64,000 nucleotides of DNA from Rhizomys pruinosus (GCA_009823505.1 VZQC01007982.1:829307-893306), one strand, 5' to 3'. Shown: positions 44,079 to 56,487, counted from the stretch's first letter. A program made the numbers and translations. The notes: a model not told the origin generated them from the sequence alone.

Positions 44079-45650
44079 TCATTGATCACTCATTTGTACT
44101 GCATGCTCAGCCATACCTGAGCAGTGGGGTTTTCTGCTGCCAAAGAAAGCATGAAAGTGGCGCTGGGCTTGTTGCCTCCCCATATGGCAAAGGCAGACCA
44201 AGGCTAGGGTAGCAGTACCCAGGGTTAGCAGGCCTAGGGCCAGTGTCCCCCTCCATTCCTTAATTAATCGACCTGCCAATTGCAGACCTTGTAAAAGTGC
44301 ACGCCCCACCAATGGAGGTAGCCTGGTCTCATTGATCTTGATAATTTCATTGGTCAATTGGTAAAATTAGAATCCCAAGGTCCAAGAAGGAAGCTGTTTA
44401 ATTTTCGAACTTCTAGGGAGGCATTGCGCACCTTGGCAGGGGTGACGCAGATATGTGAAAAAAGAGGCATGCAAGACACCATGTGGGCCTCCCATAACAA
44501 ATCTATTTGTTCCTGTAAAAGGGTGGTTTGTTGATTGAGATTTGAGATGCCCAGTTGGATCAAGGAATTAATATTATTCTGTGTGCTGAGGGCAGCAGCA
44601 ACTTCCCCCAGTAGCTTATCCATGGTGCTTGCTGTAGCAGCTGAGTGGGATAGGGCAATGCCAGAGGCCATAGCAGCAGGCGGCAGCTGCAATGGCTGAG
44701 AAAACAGCTACAGTAATGCCAAAGTCTCTTTTTGACGAGTGAGAAGAAGGTGATTTTCTCCTGTGTGGCAGACCAGCGTGGGAACTATACCCGGAACGCG
44801 TACCAACAATGCTGATTCCTCATTATTCCAACAGCTTCTCAAGCAGCATACCTGGTGGGAACAATTAAGAACCTCTCCCGGGAGAGGGACATTAACCACA
44901 TACAGCAGACTCCATAATTTTATTTTTGCTACATGGGGTGTAGTGAAAGTGTAAAGAGTCCTCAAAAGTCGAAGAGGCATTCCAAGGGGTAGTCTGATTA
45001 AAACAAACCATATCACGTGCTACCAAGGGGACAGCATCTAGGCAGGCATATGTAGCTGAATGGTCCAGGCCAACATCTGGGCCCAGGGTGGGGTGGTGGC
45101 ACAGCCCCAACAATATTGGAGTCTCGATTAATGGGGCCCCAAATATTGCAGAAGCCAACAACAGAAGCATTGGTAGCATTGGGAGAAAAATCTTCGATAG
45201 ACCAATTGCTAAGAATTATACAATTACCTAGAAAAGATGAGGTTTGATTAATGGAGGATTCATTTAAGAACTTAGTAAAACATAGGGTATCTCTTAAGTG
45301 AAAGACCGTTGTTAGATTGGCCTCCTCAAGATCCTCCAAAATGGCAGCTTTTCCTAGGCTAAGGTTGGTACTAACTAAGGCAGGCAGGCCATACCGGACT
45401 GTGGATCCCCATCCGCATCAGGATCGGAGGATTCTTCACAAATGCCCAGAACATCTCCTGCCGACTGAGGTGAATCAGCAAATAACATGATGCACACATC
45501 GCTCAGGCACCCATATTGGACTTTCACCGTCTTGTGGGAAAACACAAACGGACCCCCGGGCCCATACCAAAACCAGATCTGGTCCTTTCCAGAGGCCCGT
45601 AGAGAGGTCCTTCTATTTTACTAGTGGCTTACGTTGTATAGGGTTTGCCA
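44079..45650 (-). pseudogene. ERV copy A env remnant
   Basis: Surface-subunit-like segments (45,339-44,892) with several N-glycosylation sequons, then a transmembrane-subunit-like region (44,692-44,354) with a Gln/Leu-rich heptad region, then a hydrophobic anchor and short cytoplasmic tail (44,357-44,079). Several frames and stops separate the parts, so it is non-functional. Confidence 0.75.
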
Positions 45651-45688
45651 ATGATGATCTCCTGCTGAGCGACCATGGGAATCCACAG

Positions 45689-46390
45689 TCAAAAAATTTT
45701 AAATGTAAAGTATAAGAGATATGGTATAATGGGGGAACAAAGGTGAATCCCTAGGTCCCCCCTTTTTACTTTAGTAAGAAGTGTTTTAAAAGTGCAGTGA
45801 GCTCGTTCCACAATAGCCTGCCCCTGAGGATTATAAGGGATGCCTGTTTTTTGAGTTATGTCAAATTCCTGGCAAAAATGTGCAAACCCCACACTGGTGT
45901 AAGCAGGGCCATTATCAGTTTTATATTGTCTTGGCACTCCCATATAGGCAAAGGCTTGTAAACAGTGTGCTTTAACATCCTTTATTTTTTCCCCTGTATG
46001 AGCGGAGGCAAACATTAAGTGGGAATAAGTATCTACAGAAACATGTACAAACTGAAGCTTGCCAAAAGCTGGTACATGAGTTACATCCATCTGCCAGATA
46101 TGATTTGGCATAAGACCTTTAGGATTGACTCCCCAATGTGGAGCCGGAAGAAATTCAACACAAGTAGGACAATTTTTAACAATTTGTATTGCTTGATCTT
46201 TAGTTACGCCAGTGTGAAAGCGTAGGGATCCTGTACTCAGATGAAAGTGGTGATGTAAAGATTATGCCTTAGTAAAAGCTGGCGAAGAAACAACAGTTGC
46301 AGTGATTTGGGTAATTTTATCTGCCAGTCGGTTTCCCTCACTAAGGAGTTGGGGTAAAGGGGTATGGGCTCTAAGATGATCTAAAAAAAC
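45689..46390 (-). pseudogene. ERV copy A pol remnant (RNase H end and integrase core)
   Basis: The longest frame (46,111-45,689) shows the integrase catalytic-core layout: DVTHVPAFG with its Asp, then TDNGPAY with the second Asp, then a downstream Glu in the NPQGQAIVE stretch. The upstream part, to 46,390, looks like the end of RNase H. No integrase start or complete C-terminal domain remains. Confidence 0.75.
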
Positions 46391-46395
46391 AGGCT

Positions 46396-47010
46396 AGGCA
46401 TGTACCCTCAAGACTTACGCCACCACAGAGATACATGCACAGTCATGTTTATTGCAGCTCTCTTCACAATAGCAAGAAGCTGGAACCAACCTAAATGCCC
46501 CTCAACTGACGAGTGGATAGAGAAAATGTGGTACATCTACACAATGGAGTTCTATGCAGCAGTAAAGAAAGATGACATCACGAGCTTTGCAGGAAAATGG
46601 CTGGAGCTAGAGGACATCATGCTGAGTGAAGTAACACAGTCCCAGAAAAACAAACGACGAATGGTATCCCTCATCTGTGGATGCTAGTGCCAATTACCCA
46701 GTTGTAAGTATTTCTTGTGTAGGGCCCCCTGAGCTTCTGTACAAAGCAGTTGGACATAATGCATTTTGGAAACAACAACAACAACAGAAAATACTGCATC
46801 AAAGAACTGACTGAAACAGTGAACTTCTGCTCAAAACAGTCAACGTCCCCATGGAAAATATTGAGAAAGACTAAGAGATGGAAAGCATGTTTGGCAGAAT
46901 GCACGAGCTCTGACGGGGTGGGGGAATGAGCGGGAACACGGGTCTAGATTTGTTAAAAATAAATAAATAAATAAATAAATTTATGTGAAAAAAAATAAAA
47001 AAATAAAAAA
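46396..47010 (+). mobile_element. 5'-truncated L1 3' end inserted in ERV copy A
   Basis: The last part of ORF2 (46,400-46,687), a 3' UTR and an AAAT-rich tail. A 14-bp target duplication, TAAAAAAACAGGCT, flanks it at 46,382-46,395 and 47,011-47,024. Confidence 0.92.
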
Positions 47011-47334
47011 TAAAAAAACAGGCTTGTCACGCTGCCAAAGCAAGCCTTGTAGTTGTCCAGGCCCTAGTAGCCGCTACCCCAATCTGAGTATAAACTGCAG
47101 GATCATATAAGATTTGGGCAGCCAGGGTGGCATATTGTCCAGAGCCATTCAGCATATTTAAATTACGAGCGGGAAAACCTGCTGCAGCATTACAATGCTC
47201 TGTTTGTTGACATTGTTCCTGAAACTCTCCCCTCCAAAGGAGATAGTCTCCTCCCGAAAGGACCACTCAACAGAGCTTGAGCCAGTCACTCAGGGTACAG
47301 TTTAAAGCAGAAAATGACTCAAAAGTGGCAAGAG

Positions 47335-47895
47335 TTGGGGCTGGAGAGATGGCCTAGCAGTTGAGAGCGCCAACTGTTCTTGCAGAGGACCGGGGTTCGA
47401 TCCCCAGCACCCACATGGTGGCTGAGAACCATCTGTAACTCCAATTCCAGGACAACTCCGGTTCCAGGGGAGTCCGATGCCCTCTTCTGACCTCTGCGGC
47501 ATTGCACGACATGGGTGCACAAACCTACATGCTGACAGTACATTCATACACATAAGTAAATAAATAAAATAAAATAAAAGGTTCATTAAAAAAATAATTA
47601 AAAATTCTGGGACTGGAGAGATGGCCTAGCGGTTAAGAGCACCGACGCTCTTGCAGAGGACCCGGGTTTGATCCCCAGCACCCACATGGCGGCTGAGAAC
47701 CATCTGTAACTCCAATTCCAGGAGAACTCCAGTTCCAGGGGAATCCGAGACCCTCTTCTGACCTCCGCGGCATTGCACGACATGGGTGCACAGACCTGCA
47801 TACAGACAGTACATTCATACACATACAAAGATAAATAATAATAAAAAAAAACTTAAAAAAAAATAATTAAAAATTCTTAAAAAAAAAAAAAAAAG
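47335..47895 (+). repeat. Two consecutive long-subtype B2 SINEs inside ERV copy A
   Basis: 47,337-47,582 and 47,608-47,850, both with GGCTGGAGAGATGGCC heads, the doubled segment and AATAAATAA-type tails, followed by a poly(A) run. Confidence 0.93.
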
Positions 47896-47956
47896 GCAAG
47901 TGTGAAAGGACCATGTGGCCCGTAGGCAGCAACTGCCTCCTTTAATTGTTTAAGGT

Positions 47957-48497
47957 CTGTGAGGACCAAGCTGACTCCATTTTAGCTTGGTCAGCTCCAT
48001 CTTGGCCTAGAGTTCACCCCAGAGTTTTAAAAAAAAGGACAAACAAAGGCATGGCATAGATAAATCAATCCTTTATTAGTAGAGCGATTTAACTTCTGCC
48101 AAAAAGCATACAGATAAATGCTTTATGAGAACGGAAGGTCCAGATCAGATAAAATAATAGAACAAAGAGTCCAGAGCAGGTGAATACATATAATAAAAAA
48201 CTGATTGATCTTAACCAAGATCCCATCAATCAGAGGAGGAGTCACCATGACCATGATGAAAACCCCCTAACTGGGAATAAAAGCTAAGGGAAATTGGGTC
48301 TCGAGGCCGCTGCCCTCCAGTCCCATGGGAGTGTGCTCCGCCCGACGCATCATCTGCTTTATCTATTCTGTCTTGGTTGTTGGTTGTTGTGGCTTCTTTT
48401 CTGCTTGCTTGTAACCAAATCTCGATTAAACTTATATCTACAACTGTCTGTGCCTCCCCCATCTTTCTTACGTGAGTGTGGCGGACTGAGCCTAATA
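47957..48497 (+). mobile_element. Solo LTR of a different ERV family inside ERV copy A gag
   Basis: Starts TGTGAGGACCAAGCTGACTC, carries AATAAA near 48,276 and a U5-like end (CTTACGTGAGTGTGGCGG). Comparison with uninterrupted copy B shows that it splits gag sequence between TTTAATTGTTTAA and GTCCTTGAAAC. The exact ends and target duplication are unclear. Confidence 0.65.
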
Positions 48498-49226
48498 GTC
48501 CTTGAAACTAAGGGGATTATGTTCCCTACGCCTCTGGCCTTGAGGATCAGCAACCTCGATTACTGGGAAAGCAACTCCACCCTTTTTGTCCTCTGGTGGT
48601 GCAGATGGGAGATGTGGGGAACTAGCATAGTTAGGATTGTGGGCAGGAGGACGCTGCTCAAGGGAACATTTCTCAAGTTTCTTTTTCAAATTTTTAATGT
48701 CTTTAGTTAATTGCCATTCCTCATCCTCATCACCCTCGTCCTCAGAGGAGGAGGAAGGATCGGGAGAAGAGGCATCAGAAGCCTGGAGCGATTTCATCGA
48801 TTCCTGTTCCTGTGCCTCTTCAAAAATTATTTTTGCCTCAGTCAGCTGTTCCTTAATTTTAACATCTGTACTGAGTAACGCGTCTTTGACGAGGCGCCAT
48901 AATGAAAAGGTGGCAATAGGGATACTATCAGGCCCCTCTTTCTTTAATGCCCTTTGTAAGTCTCCCTTGACCTGTCCCCAGTCGGGAATATTAAGGCCAC
49001 CAGATACAGGGAATCAGAGACTAGTTTTTTGTAAGGTTTTTATGAAATCTTTAGCTGTCTTATGTTTAATCCCTGTGCTTCATTTCTTTAAAAGTTCAAC
49101 CGGTTGCTCCACCAAAAGAGAATGAGAACTAGCAGCACCCATTTTCAATACGCCTGCTTCTTACTTTATCTGAAGTGCTGGCCAGCCTTCTCGGGCGATC
49201 CTTCAGCAGTCTTCCCTTCTTTCCTG

Positions 49227-49244
49227 ATCTATGTGGGACCTCCA
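49227..49244 (-). other. Primer-binding site of ERV copy A (tRNA-Gln type)
   Basis: Two bases inside the LTR the minus strand reads TGGAGGTCCCACATAGAT. It resembles the complement of a tRNA-Gln 3' end (TGGAGGTCCCACCGAGAT), with two differences. Confidence 0.65.
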
Positions 49245-49246
49245 CT

Positions 49247-49575
49247 TGTAGTACCTGTGCTACTGCATTACCCAAAGGGTCGGGCGAGGGGCTGAGGATT
49301 TAAAGGAAGACAAGACAGTGGGTCATTCATGCTGAGAGAATGCTGAATGCTGTTTATTGAAGAGACAGGGGAGCCTTATATACAGGCTTACAGCACAAGT
49401 GAAAAAACCAGGGTCAGAAGTTCACGCTCCCAGGCACAGGCGGTTCTCTGGCGTGGGTGGAAAACAGGAACTTGTGGTCAGGCCTTCTTGGAAGGAGGGT
49501 AACAAGATGTTCCAGCAAGATAAGCGCTTGGCCAACAAGCTGGTCAGCATATCCCCTGGGGGCCAGGACCCAACA
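49247..49575 (-). repeat. 5' LTR of ERV copy A
   Basis: 329 bp, TGTTGGGTCCTGG to CTACA on the minus strand, with a TATATAAGG box and AATAAA. It is closely similar to both LTRs of copy B. Confidence 0.92.
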
Positions 49576-50156
49576 AAATGGTAGCTTAGTTCTAGAACCT
49601 GTTAAGGGATTCATAATATAAGAGCATCCATCCATTTACCTGCAAAGTTCATGATGTCATCTTTCTTTACTGCTGCATAAAACTCCATTGTGTAGATGTA
49701 CCACATTTTCTCTATCCACTTGTCAGTTGAAGGACACTTGGGTTGGTTCCAGCTCTTTGCTATTGTGAAGAGAGCTGCAATAAACATGGCTGTGCATGTA
49801 TCTGTGGTAAGATGAGTCTTGTGGGTACATACCCAGGAGTGGTATGACTGGGTAAAGTGGCAAGCTCATTTTGAGTCTTCTAAGGGTTCTCCACACTGCT
49901 TTCCATAAGTGGCTGTATGAGTTTACATTCCCACTAGCAGTAGATGAGTGTTCCCCTTTCCCCACAACCTCTCCAGCACTTGGTATCATTTGTTTTCTTG
50001 ATCCTAGCCAGTCTTATCTGAGTGAGATGTTATCTTAAAGTGGTTTTAATTTGCATTTCCTTAATTATTAGCAACGTTGAATGTTTTTTAAGATGTTTCT
50101 CAGCCATCTCTAATTCCTCACTTGTGAAGTCTCTGTTCAGTTCTTCGCTCCATCTT

Positions 50157-50365
50157 TTTTTTTTTTTTTATGTGTATGAGTGTACTGTCTTCATGTAGGT
50201 TTGTGCACCCATGCAATGCTGTGGAGGTCAGGAGAGGGCATCAGATTTCCCTGGAACTGGAGTTAAAGATGGTTCTTAGCCTTTATGTGGGTGCTGGGAA
50301 TCAAACCTGGGTCCTCTGCCAGAGCATTCAGTGCCCTTAACCACTGAGCCATCTCTCCAGCCCTG
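50157..50365 (-). repeat. B2 SINE inside the L1
   Basis: Antisense, T-rich tail, ending GAGCCATCTCTCCAGCCC. The flanking words CTCCATCTTTT on both sides form the target duplication. Confidence 0.93.
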
Positions 50366-52147
50366 CTCCATCTTTTGAGTGAGTCATTTGTTTTCTTTCT
50401 TCATTGCTTTTTTGAGTTTATACATTCTGGAAATCAATGCTTTGTCAGATGTATCTGTGGTGAAGTTTCCTCCCACTCTGTGGGTTTTCTCTTCACTTCC
50501 TTGATTGTTTCTTTTGCTGTACAGAAGCTTTTGAGTTTAATGCGGTCCCATTTGTCAATTGTCAATCTTATTTCCTGCCCAGCTGCTGCCTGATTTAGGA
50601 AGTCTTTTCCTATGACTATGTCTTATAGGCTGCTGCCAACTTTTTCTTCTATTACCATCAGCATTTTGGGTTTCACACTGAGGTCTTTGATCTGTCTGAA
50701 GTTGATTTTTTTTTTTTTTTTGGAGTTGATTTTTGTACAGGGTGAGAGGTAGGGGTTTAATTTCATTCTTCTACAAGTGGTGATCCAGTTTTGCCAATAC
50801 CACTTGCTGAAGATGCTGTCTTTCCTCCATTGTGTCTTCTTGGCCCCCTTGTCAAATAGGTGGCTGAAATTGTATGTGCTCAAGTTTGGATCTTCAGTTT
50901 TGTTCCATTGGTCAACAGGTCTGTTTTTGTGCCAGTACCAAGCTGTTTTTATGACTATAGCCCTGTAGTATAGTTTGAAGTCTGGTATAGAGATCCCCTC
51001 TGTATTGCTTTTTTCACTCAGGGTTGCTTTGTCTATTTGGGGTCTTTTGTTTTTCCATATGAAATTAAGGACTTTTTTTCTCAAGCCTGTGAAGAAACTC
51101 TTGGGGATCTTAATTGGGATTACATTGAATCTGTATATTAATTTGGGTAGAATGGACATTTTGACTGTATTAATTTTTCCAATCCATGAGCATGGGAGGT
51201 CTTTCCATCTGCTGATGGCTTCTTCAACTTCCTTCTTCAGGGGTTTAAAACTTTTATTGTACAGATCTTTGGTGTCTTTGGTTAGGTTTGTTCCTAGGTA
51301 TTTTATTGTTTTTGAGGCTATTTTGAGTGGGAAAGTCTCCTTGTATTCCTTCTTCAATTGCTTGTTATTGGTGTAAAGAAAGGCTACTGATTTTTCTAGG
51401 TTAATTTTGTACCCTGCCACTTTACTGAAACTCTTTATCATTTCTAGGAGTTTTCTGGTGGAGTTTTTACCATCCCTTAAGTAAACAATCATATCATCAG
51501 CAAAAAGGGATAGCTTGACTTCCTCTTTTCCAATTAGTACTCCTTTAATTTCCTTTTCTTGCATCATTACCCTAGCAAGTGTTTCAAGCATTATATTGAA
51601 GAGGAGTGGGGCAGCCTTGTTGAGTTACTACCTTTAAGGGGTATGCTTCTGTTTTTTTCTCCATTTAGGATGATGTTGGCTGTGGGTTTCCTGTATATGG
51701 CTTTGATTACATTGAGGAATGATCCCTCCAATCCAATTCCCTCTAGGACTTTAAGCATGAAGGGATGCTGGATTTTGTCGAAGGCTTTTTCTGCATCAAT
51801 TGAGATGATGGTGTGGTTTTTGTCTTTCAGTCCACTTATGTGTTTTATTATATTTACTGATTTTCATATGTTGAACCATCCCTGCATCTCTTGTATGAAT
51901 CCAACTTGGTCATGATGGATGACCTTTTTGATGTGTGTCTGTATGCAGTTTGCAAGTATTTTGTTGAGAATTTTTGTATATGTGTTCATTAATGAAATGG
52001 GCCTATAGTTCTCCTTTTTGGCTGTATCTTTGCCTGGTTTTGGTATTAGAGCGATGCTGGCATCATAGAAGGAATTTGGGAGATTTCTTTCTGTTTGTAT
52101 CCTTCTGAGTAATTTGGGTAATAATGATTATAACTGTTTTTGAAATT

Positions 52148-52382
52148 TTTTTAAACTTTATTTATTTATTTATTCTTTTTTATGTGTATGAGTGTACTGT
52201 CTGCATGTAGGTTGGTGCACCCATGTCATGCAATGCCTCGGAAGTCAGAAGAGGGCGTCAGATTCCTCTGGAACTGGAGTTAAAGATGGTTCTTAGCCAC
52301 CATATGGGTGCTGAGAATCAAACCTGGGTCCTCTGCAAGAGCAGTCGGTGGCCTTAACTGCTGAGCCATCTCTCCAGCCCCT
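52148..52382 (-). repeat. B2 SINE inside the L1
   Basis: Antisense, ending GAGCCATCTCTCCAGCCCC. TTGAAATTTTTT and TTGAAATGTTTT flank it as a diverged target duplication. Confidence 0.92.
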
Positions 52383-52973
52383 TGAAATGTTTTATAGAAT
52401 TCTGCCATGAAACCATCTGGGCCTGGGCTTTTTTTTTTTCTTTTGGTTGGAAGGTTTCTTATTACATTTTCAATTTCTTCATATATTATGGGTCTGTTTA
52501 AGTTGTTGATCTCTTCTTGGTTAAGCTTTGGTGATTCCCAGGATTTTAGACATTCATCCATTTCTCCTAGGTTTTCAAACTTAATAGAGTATAGGTTTTG
52601 GAAGTATTGCTGTATGATTTTCTGGATCTTTTCATTGTCTGTTGTGATATTTCCCCTTTCATCACAGATTCTATTGATTTGGAGTTGCTCTTTTTTTCTT
52701 TTGGTTAACTGGGTTAGAGATCTGCTTATCTTGTTTATTCTTTCAAAGAACCAACTTTTGGATTCATTGATTTTTTGTATTGCTTTTTTGTTTCTATTTC
52801 ATTGATCCCTGCTCTGATTTTTGTTATTTCTTCCTGTCTTTTGCATTTAGGGCTCATCTGTTGTTGTCTCTCAAGTGTTTTTAGCTGCAGTGTTGGATTG
52901 TTCACTTGTGCTCTTTCTGTTTTTCTAATGTAGGTACCCAGGGCTATAAACTTCCCTCTTAGGACTGCTTTTA

Positions 52974-53056
52974 ACCATGTGGGTGCTGGGGATCGAACCC
53001 AGGTCCTCTGCAAGAGCAGTCAGTGCTCTTAACCGCTAGGCTATCTCTCCAGCCCC
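52974..53056 (-). repeat. Head fragment of an antisense B2 at the L1 break
   Basis: Only the head half (CCATGTGGGTGCTGGGGATC to CTATCTCTCCAGCCCC) is present, joined directly to L1 sequence. Confidence 0.88.
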
Positions 53057-53059
53057 TGG

Positions 53060-53940
53060 GGGAGGGTCTTTTAAAGCAACGAGGAAGATACCTACTGAAT
53101 GGCTGGAATTCAGTGCCCAAGTGAGGAGATTCCTGGGCCAGACCCGCAGACATCAGCACTAGCTGGGGCACCCCCCAGACTGCCCCCACATACAGTGCTC
53201 TCTGCTCAGCCCAGGCTGCCCATCTGCCTTTATGTTACTATTGAGTCTTCCCTCAGGAGGCTGAGGGACATGAAGGAGAAACTAGAATAGAGTAGTGAGG
53301 CTGGAGACGGGAGGGGAGGGGAAAGGAAGGGGCTCCCTCCCAAAAGAGGGAGAAGGGAGGGGAGGACAAGGAGGAGGAGAGGAGAGACCTCTAACCCCAT
53401 CCGACTACGGCTGTTTCCTTCTGCACTCTCTCTGTTCACCTATCTTTTGGGGCAATGTATCTGATTTTAGGTCTGCCCTCACGGACCTCAAGTGTGGGAG
53501 CCCTGGGAGGTATCAGTGGCAGGTGAACAGGAAACCCCTCAAACAACAGAACCGGAAATCTGGGGACTCACCTCAGAGCCACTGAGCCCTAGAATGCTGG
53601 AACAGTACCAAACCTAAAAAGGGCTTAAGTATAAATAGTAAAACAGAACTGAAATTTTAAATGACCTTTCAAATCTTTAATAATTCTCTTTTTATAGGAC
53701 CCCAGTTATTTCTTAAGCTTCCTTGGTATGCATCATCAGCATTGTCTTGCTATCAGAATAGTTTGTCACAAATGAAAAGCTTTTACTTCCTTGAGAAAAA
53801 ATACATGAGCACAAAATGCTGGTGTTGATGCTTGCTGGCCATTAATGCCGGCTTCCTCAGCTTTACCCTTCCAAAGCTCCGCCATAAAATCTGATGCCTT
53901 AAGATCCAAAACATATAATTTTATAGCCCGAAAAACTTAA
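53060..53940. other. Apparently single-copy intergenic sequence
   Basis: Contains a purine-rich (GGGGA/GGAAG) stretch at 53,305-53,390. No exon-like or repeat structure is recognised. Confidence 0.4.
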
Positions 53941-53947
53941 TTTACCA

Positions 53948-54725
53948 AGTGCTGTGGTTTGAATATGTCCCCAGAATTTATGTATTAGAACAGAAGTCTT
54001 TACTGTGACAAGGGTGGGAGGCAGGAAGGAGTTGTCATGAATAAATCAGTGCCATTATAAAAGGGGCTCAGCTGGGCGTGGTGGCGCACGCCTTTAATCC
54101 TAGCACTCGGGAGGCAGAGGCAGGCGGATCTTTGTGAGTTCAAGGCCAGCCTGGTCTACAGAGTGAGTTCCAGGACAGCTGGGGCTACAAGGAGATCCTG
54201 AATCGAAAAGACAAAAAATAAATAAATAAATAAATAAAAGGGGCTCATATTAGTTACTCTTCCTGTTACAGTGACAAAAGCAACTTAAGGAAGAAAAAAG
54301 GTTTTGTGGCTCACAGTTTGAGGGGAGGGCACGACAAAGGCGGAAGTGTGAGATATGTGGTTGTATTCGGGAATCAGGGAGGGATGAAGGCTGGTGCTCA
54401 GCTCACTTTTCCTTTGATTCAGTCCAGGTACCCCAGTCCAACTCACTCAATCTCTCTCTATATATATATATTTTAAATTTAGTCAGGTGAATGTGTCTGT
54501 CTGTGTGAGATATGCCATGTGTGTGTGGGGGCCTGGAGCTGGAGTTCCAGGTGGTTGTGAGTTGCCTGATGTGGATGCTGAGAATTGGACTTGGGTCCTC
54601 AGCAGTAAGCGAGTGCTCTTCTATCTTTCCTCCTCAATGAACTCATTCTAGAAACTCCCTCACAGACATTCCCAGGTTTATGGAGATCTGTTGAGCTGAC
54701 AATCAATATTCATCATCACAGGGTT
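53948..54725 (+). repeat. MaLR-like LTR piece, B1, and URR1-like DNA element
   Basis: 53,948-54,062 resembles a MaLR LTR start (TGTGGTTTGAATATGTCCCC). A B1 sits at 54,066-54,238. 54,250-54,725 resembles a URR1-like element (GTTACAGTGACAAAAGCAAC) interrupted at about 54,463-54,630 by a diverged antisense SINE. Confidence 0.55.
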
Positions 54726-55089
54726 CTCGGGTGGGGTTCACTCTCTTGCACTTCTGTCATGTGATGATATAGCAAAAAGATTGCAGTCAGGTGCTGACGC
54801 CTTTTTCCTGGAGTTCTCAGGTCTGAGGATGATGAAAAGATCATCTTTTGTTCTATGAAGTACCCAGTCTCAGAAGCTTTTTATATCATCATAAAACAGA
54901 CCAAGACACAGTGCCTTTCAAACCAATTAGAAAAAATGACAAACTATTCAATAGGTGGTAAATCATATGTTCTTTATTTGGGGAAAGAGAAAAACTAGAT
55001 ACCTCCCCCTCACCCCATGTTTTACCCAAGCATTAGTCCTAATGATTAAAGAATGAAAACATAAAGCTAACTTAAAAATAAACACAGAG

Positions 55090-55345
55090 GGGCTGGAGAG
55101 ATGGCTCCCTGGTTAAGAGCTCCGACTGCTCTTGCAGAGAACCCAGGTTCAATTCCCAGCATCTACATGGCAGCTAAGAACCATCTTTAAGCCAGGCCCA
55201 GTGGTGGTGCATGCCTTTAATCCTAGCACTTGGGAGGCAGAGGCAGGAGGATCTCTGTGAGTTCAAGGCCAGCCTGGTCTACAGAGTGAGTTCCAGGCCA
55301 GCTGGGGCTATAGGGGGACCCTGTCTCAAAAAAAAACACCACAGA
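55090..55345 (+). repeat. Truncated B2 followed by B1
   Basis: B2 head at 55,090-55,190 (GGGGCTGGAGAGATGGCTCC), joined to a B1 at 55,191-55,345. Confidence 0.9.
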
Positions 55346-55611
55346 AACTAACATCAAAATATAAAGGAGAACTGAAAAAATAATTATGAGATGGGAAAGG
55401 GATCCTAAAGGAAGATCTCAAATCCAGAAATCATAAGCAAGATAAACTGACAGACTTGCTATATGAAATGATAAACTTTTCATCTAAAAACATGCCACAA
55501 GCAAAATTAAAACAAAGTGACCAAACAGGACCATTACCTAGACTTTATGGGATGTACATACCTCTCCAGTGCACCGCTGGGGTGGGGCTGCAAATTTATA
55601 TAGAAAATTTT

Positions 55612-55766
55612 GTAGCCAGGCATGGTGGCACACACCACCTTTAATCCTAGCACTCCAGAGGCAGAGGCAGGTGGATCTTTGTGAGTTCAAGGCCAGCCTG
55701 GTCTACAGAGTGAGTTCCAGGACAGCTGGGGCTACAAGGAGACCCTATCTAAAAAAGACAAAAAAA
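55612..55766 (+). repeat. B1 SINE adjoining the assembly gap
   Basis: AGCCAGGCATGGTGGCACAC through CCCTATCTAAAAAAGACAAA, running into the N block. Confidence 0.9.
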
Positions 55767-55855
55767 NNNNNNNNNNNNNNNNNNNNNNNNNNNNNNNNNN
55801 NNNNNNNNNNNNNNNNNNNNNNNNNNNNNNNNNNNNNNNNNNNNNNNNNNNNNNN
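55767..55855. other. Assembly gap (89 N)
   Basis: Run of N flanked on the left by a B1 tail and on the right by B1-like sequence (ATCTTTAATCCCAGCACTTG). Confidence 1.
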
Positions 55856-56487
55856 GGACACCCATCTTTAATCCCAGCACTTGGGATGCAGAAAGAAGTG
55901 GATTTCTGTGAAATGGTACCCTCCCCTCCCCACCCCACCCCGCCCCATCCCTCCCATCTACTGGTGAGTTCTAGGCTAGCTAAGGCTATAGGAAAACCTT
56001 GTCTCAAAGAACCAAAAAGATAAAAAGAACTGAAAAATTTGTTACCATTTCCCCCAAACCTGATAGAACATTTCTAAGCAAAGAATTATATGTGTGAGGG
56101 AAAGGGAAATAATCTTCCAGTTACTTTCCAAATATAACCATAAAACTGTCAGAATTACATTCAGATGTTTTGAAGAGGACCAGGTGTCAACAAGAGGATG
56201 CAAGCTTGGATGCTGCTGGCTGGAGACGCAGCACATGTACCCTGTCTGTGAAGAGCAACACCACTGTGTGGTGATCTGGAAGACATCTTCATACACTTAA
56301 TTAAGTTGGTGCATCTATAGATATTTTCCTGTTTTGGGGGGAATTGGAGAGCAGTGTTGGGTCAACAAGGAAAGCCATTCTGGTTCCTGCTCTCACTCAG
56401 TGTCCAGTTTTGAGGAATGAATAGTTTCCCCAGATAACTGAGAGATGCTGCATTCAACCCACGACTACTAAGGATTACAGTGAATTA

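Larger units (their letters stand above)
47027..49142 (-). pseudogene. ERV copy A gag remnant
   Basis: Matrix-like start at 49,142, an acidic Ser/Glu/Asp-rich linker at about 48,790-48,690, then capsid-like sequence at 47,266-47,030. It is interrupted by the solo LTR (47,957-48,497) and two B2s, and contains frameshifts. The rest of capsid, nucleocapsid, protease and reverse transcriptase are deleted. Confidence 0.75.
44000..49575 (-). mobile_element. ERV copy A: defective class II (betaretrovirus-like) provirus
   Basis: Order on the minus strand: 5' LTR (49,575-49,247), primer-binding site, gag remains (from an ATG at 49,142), the end of RNase H, an integrase core segment (about 46,390-45,690) and env (about 45,650-44,079). 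The 3' LTR is missing: similarity to copy B stops near 44,000. Breaks seen: a deletion fusing the capsid region to RNase H, frameshifts and stops in gag and env, and insertions of an L1 3' end, two B2s and a foreign solo LTR. No product can be intact. Confidence 0.85.
49620..52975 (-). mobile_element. 5'-truncated L1 (ORF2), antisense, with B2 insertions
   Basis: The minus strand encodes L1 ORF2 from the endonuclease/RT junction to near the C-terminus. The longest frame (51,591-50,623) contains the RT active-site motif FADDM. The frame is broken elsewhere. The left end stops short of a complete 3' UTR and the right end is cut by a B2. Confidence 0.92.

Noticed and set aside
44079..45650. A co-opted (syncytin-like) envelope gene
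   Set aside because: Both env copies are split by stops and frameshifts, so no full-length protein is possible from either.
50623..51591. 322-codon frame, the longest in the window
   Set aside because: It is the reverse transcriptase part of a truncated L1 ORF2, not a host gene. The element lacks its 5' part and is broken elsewhere.
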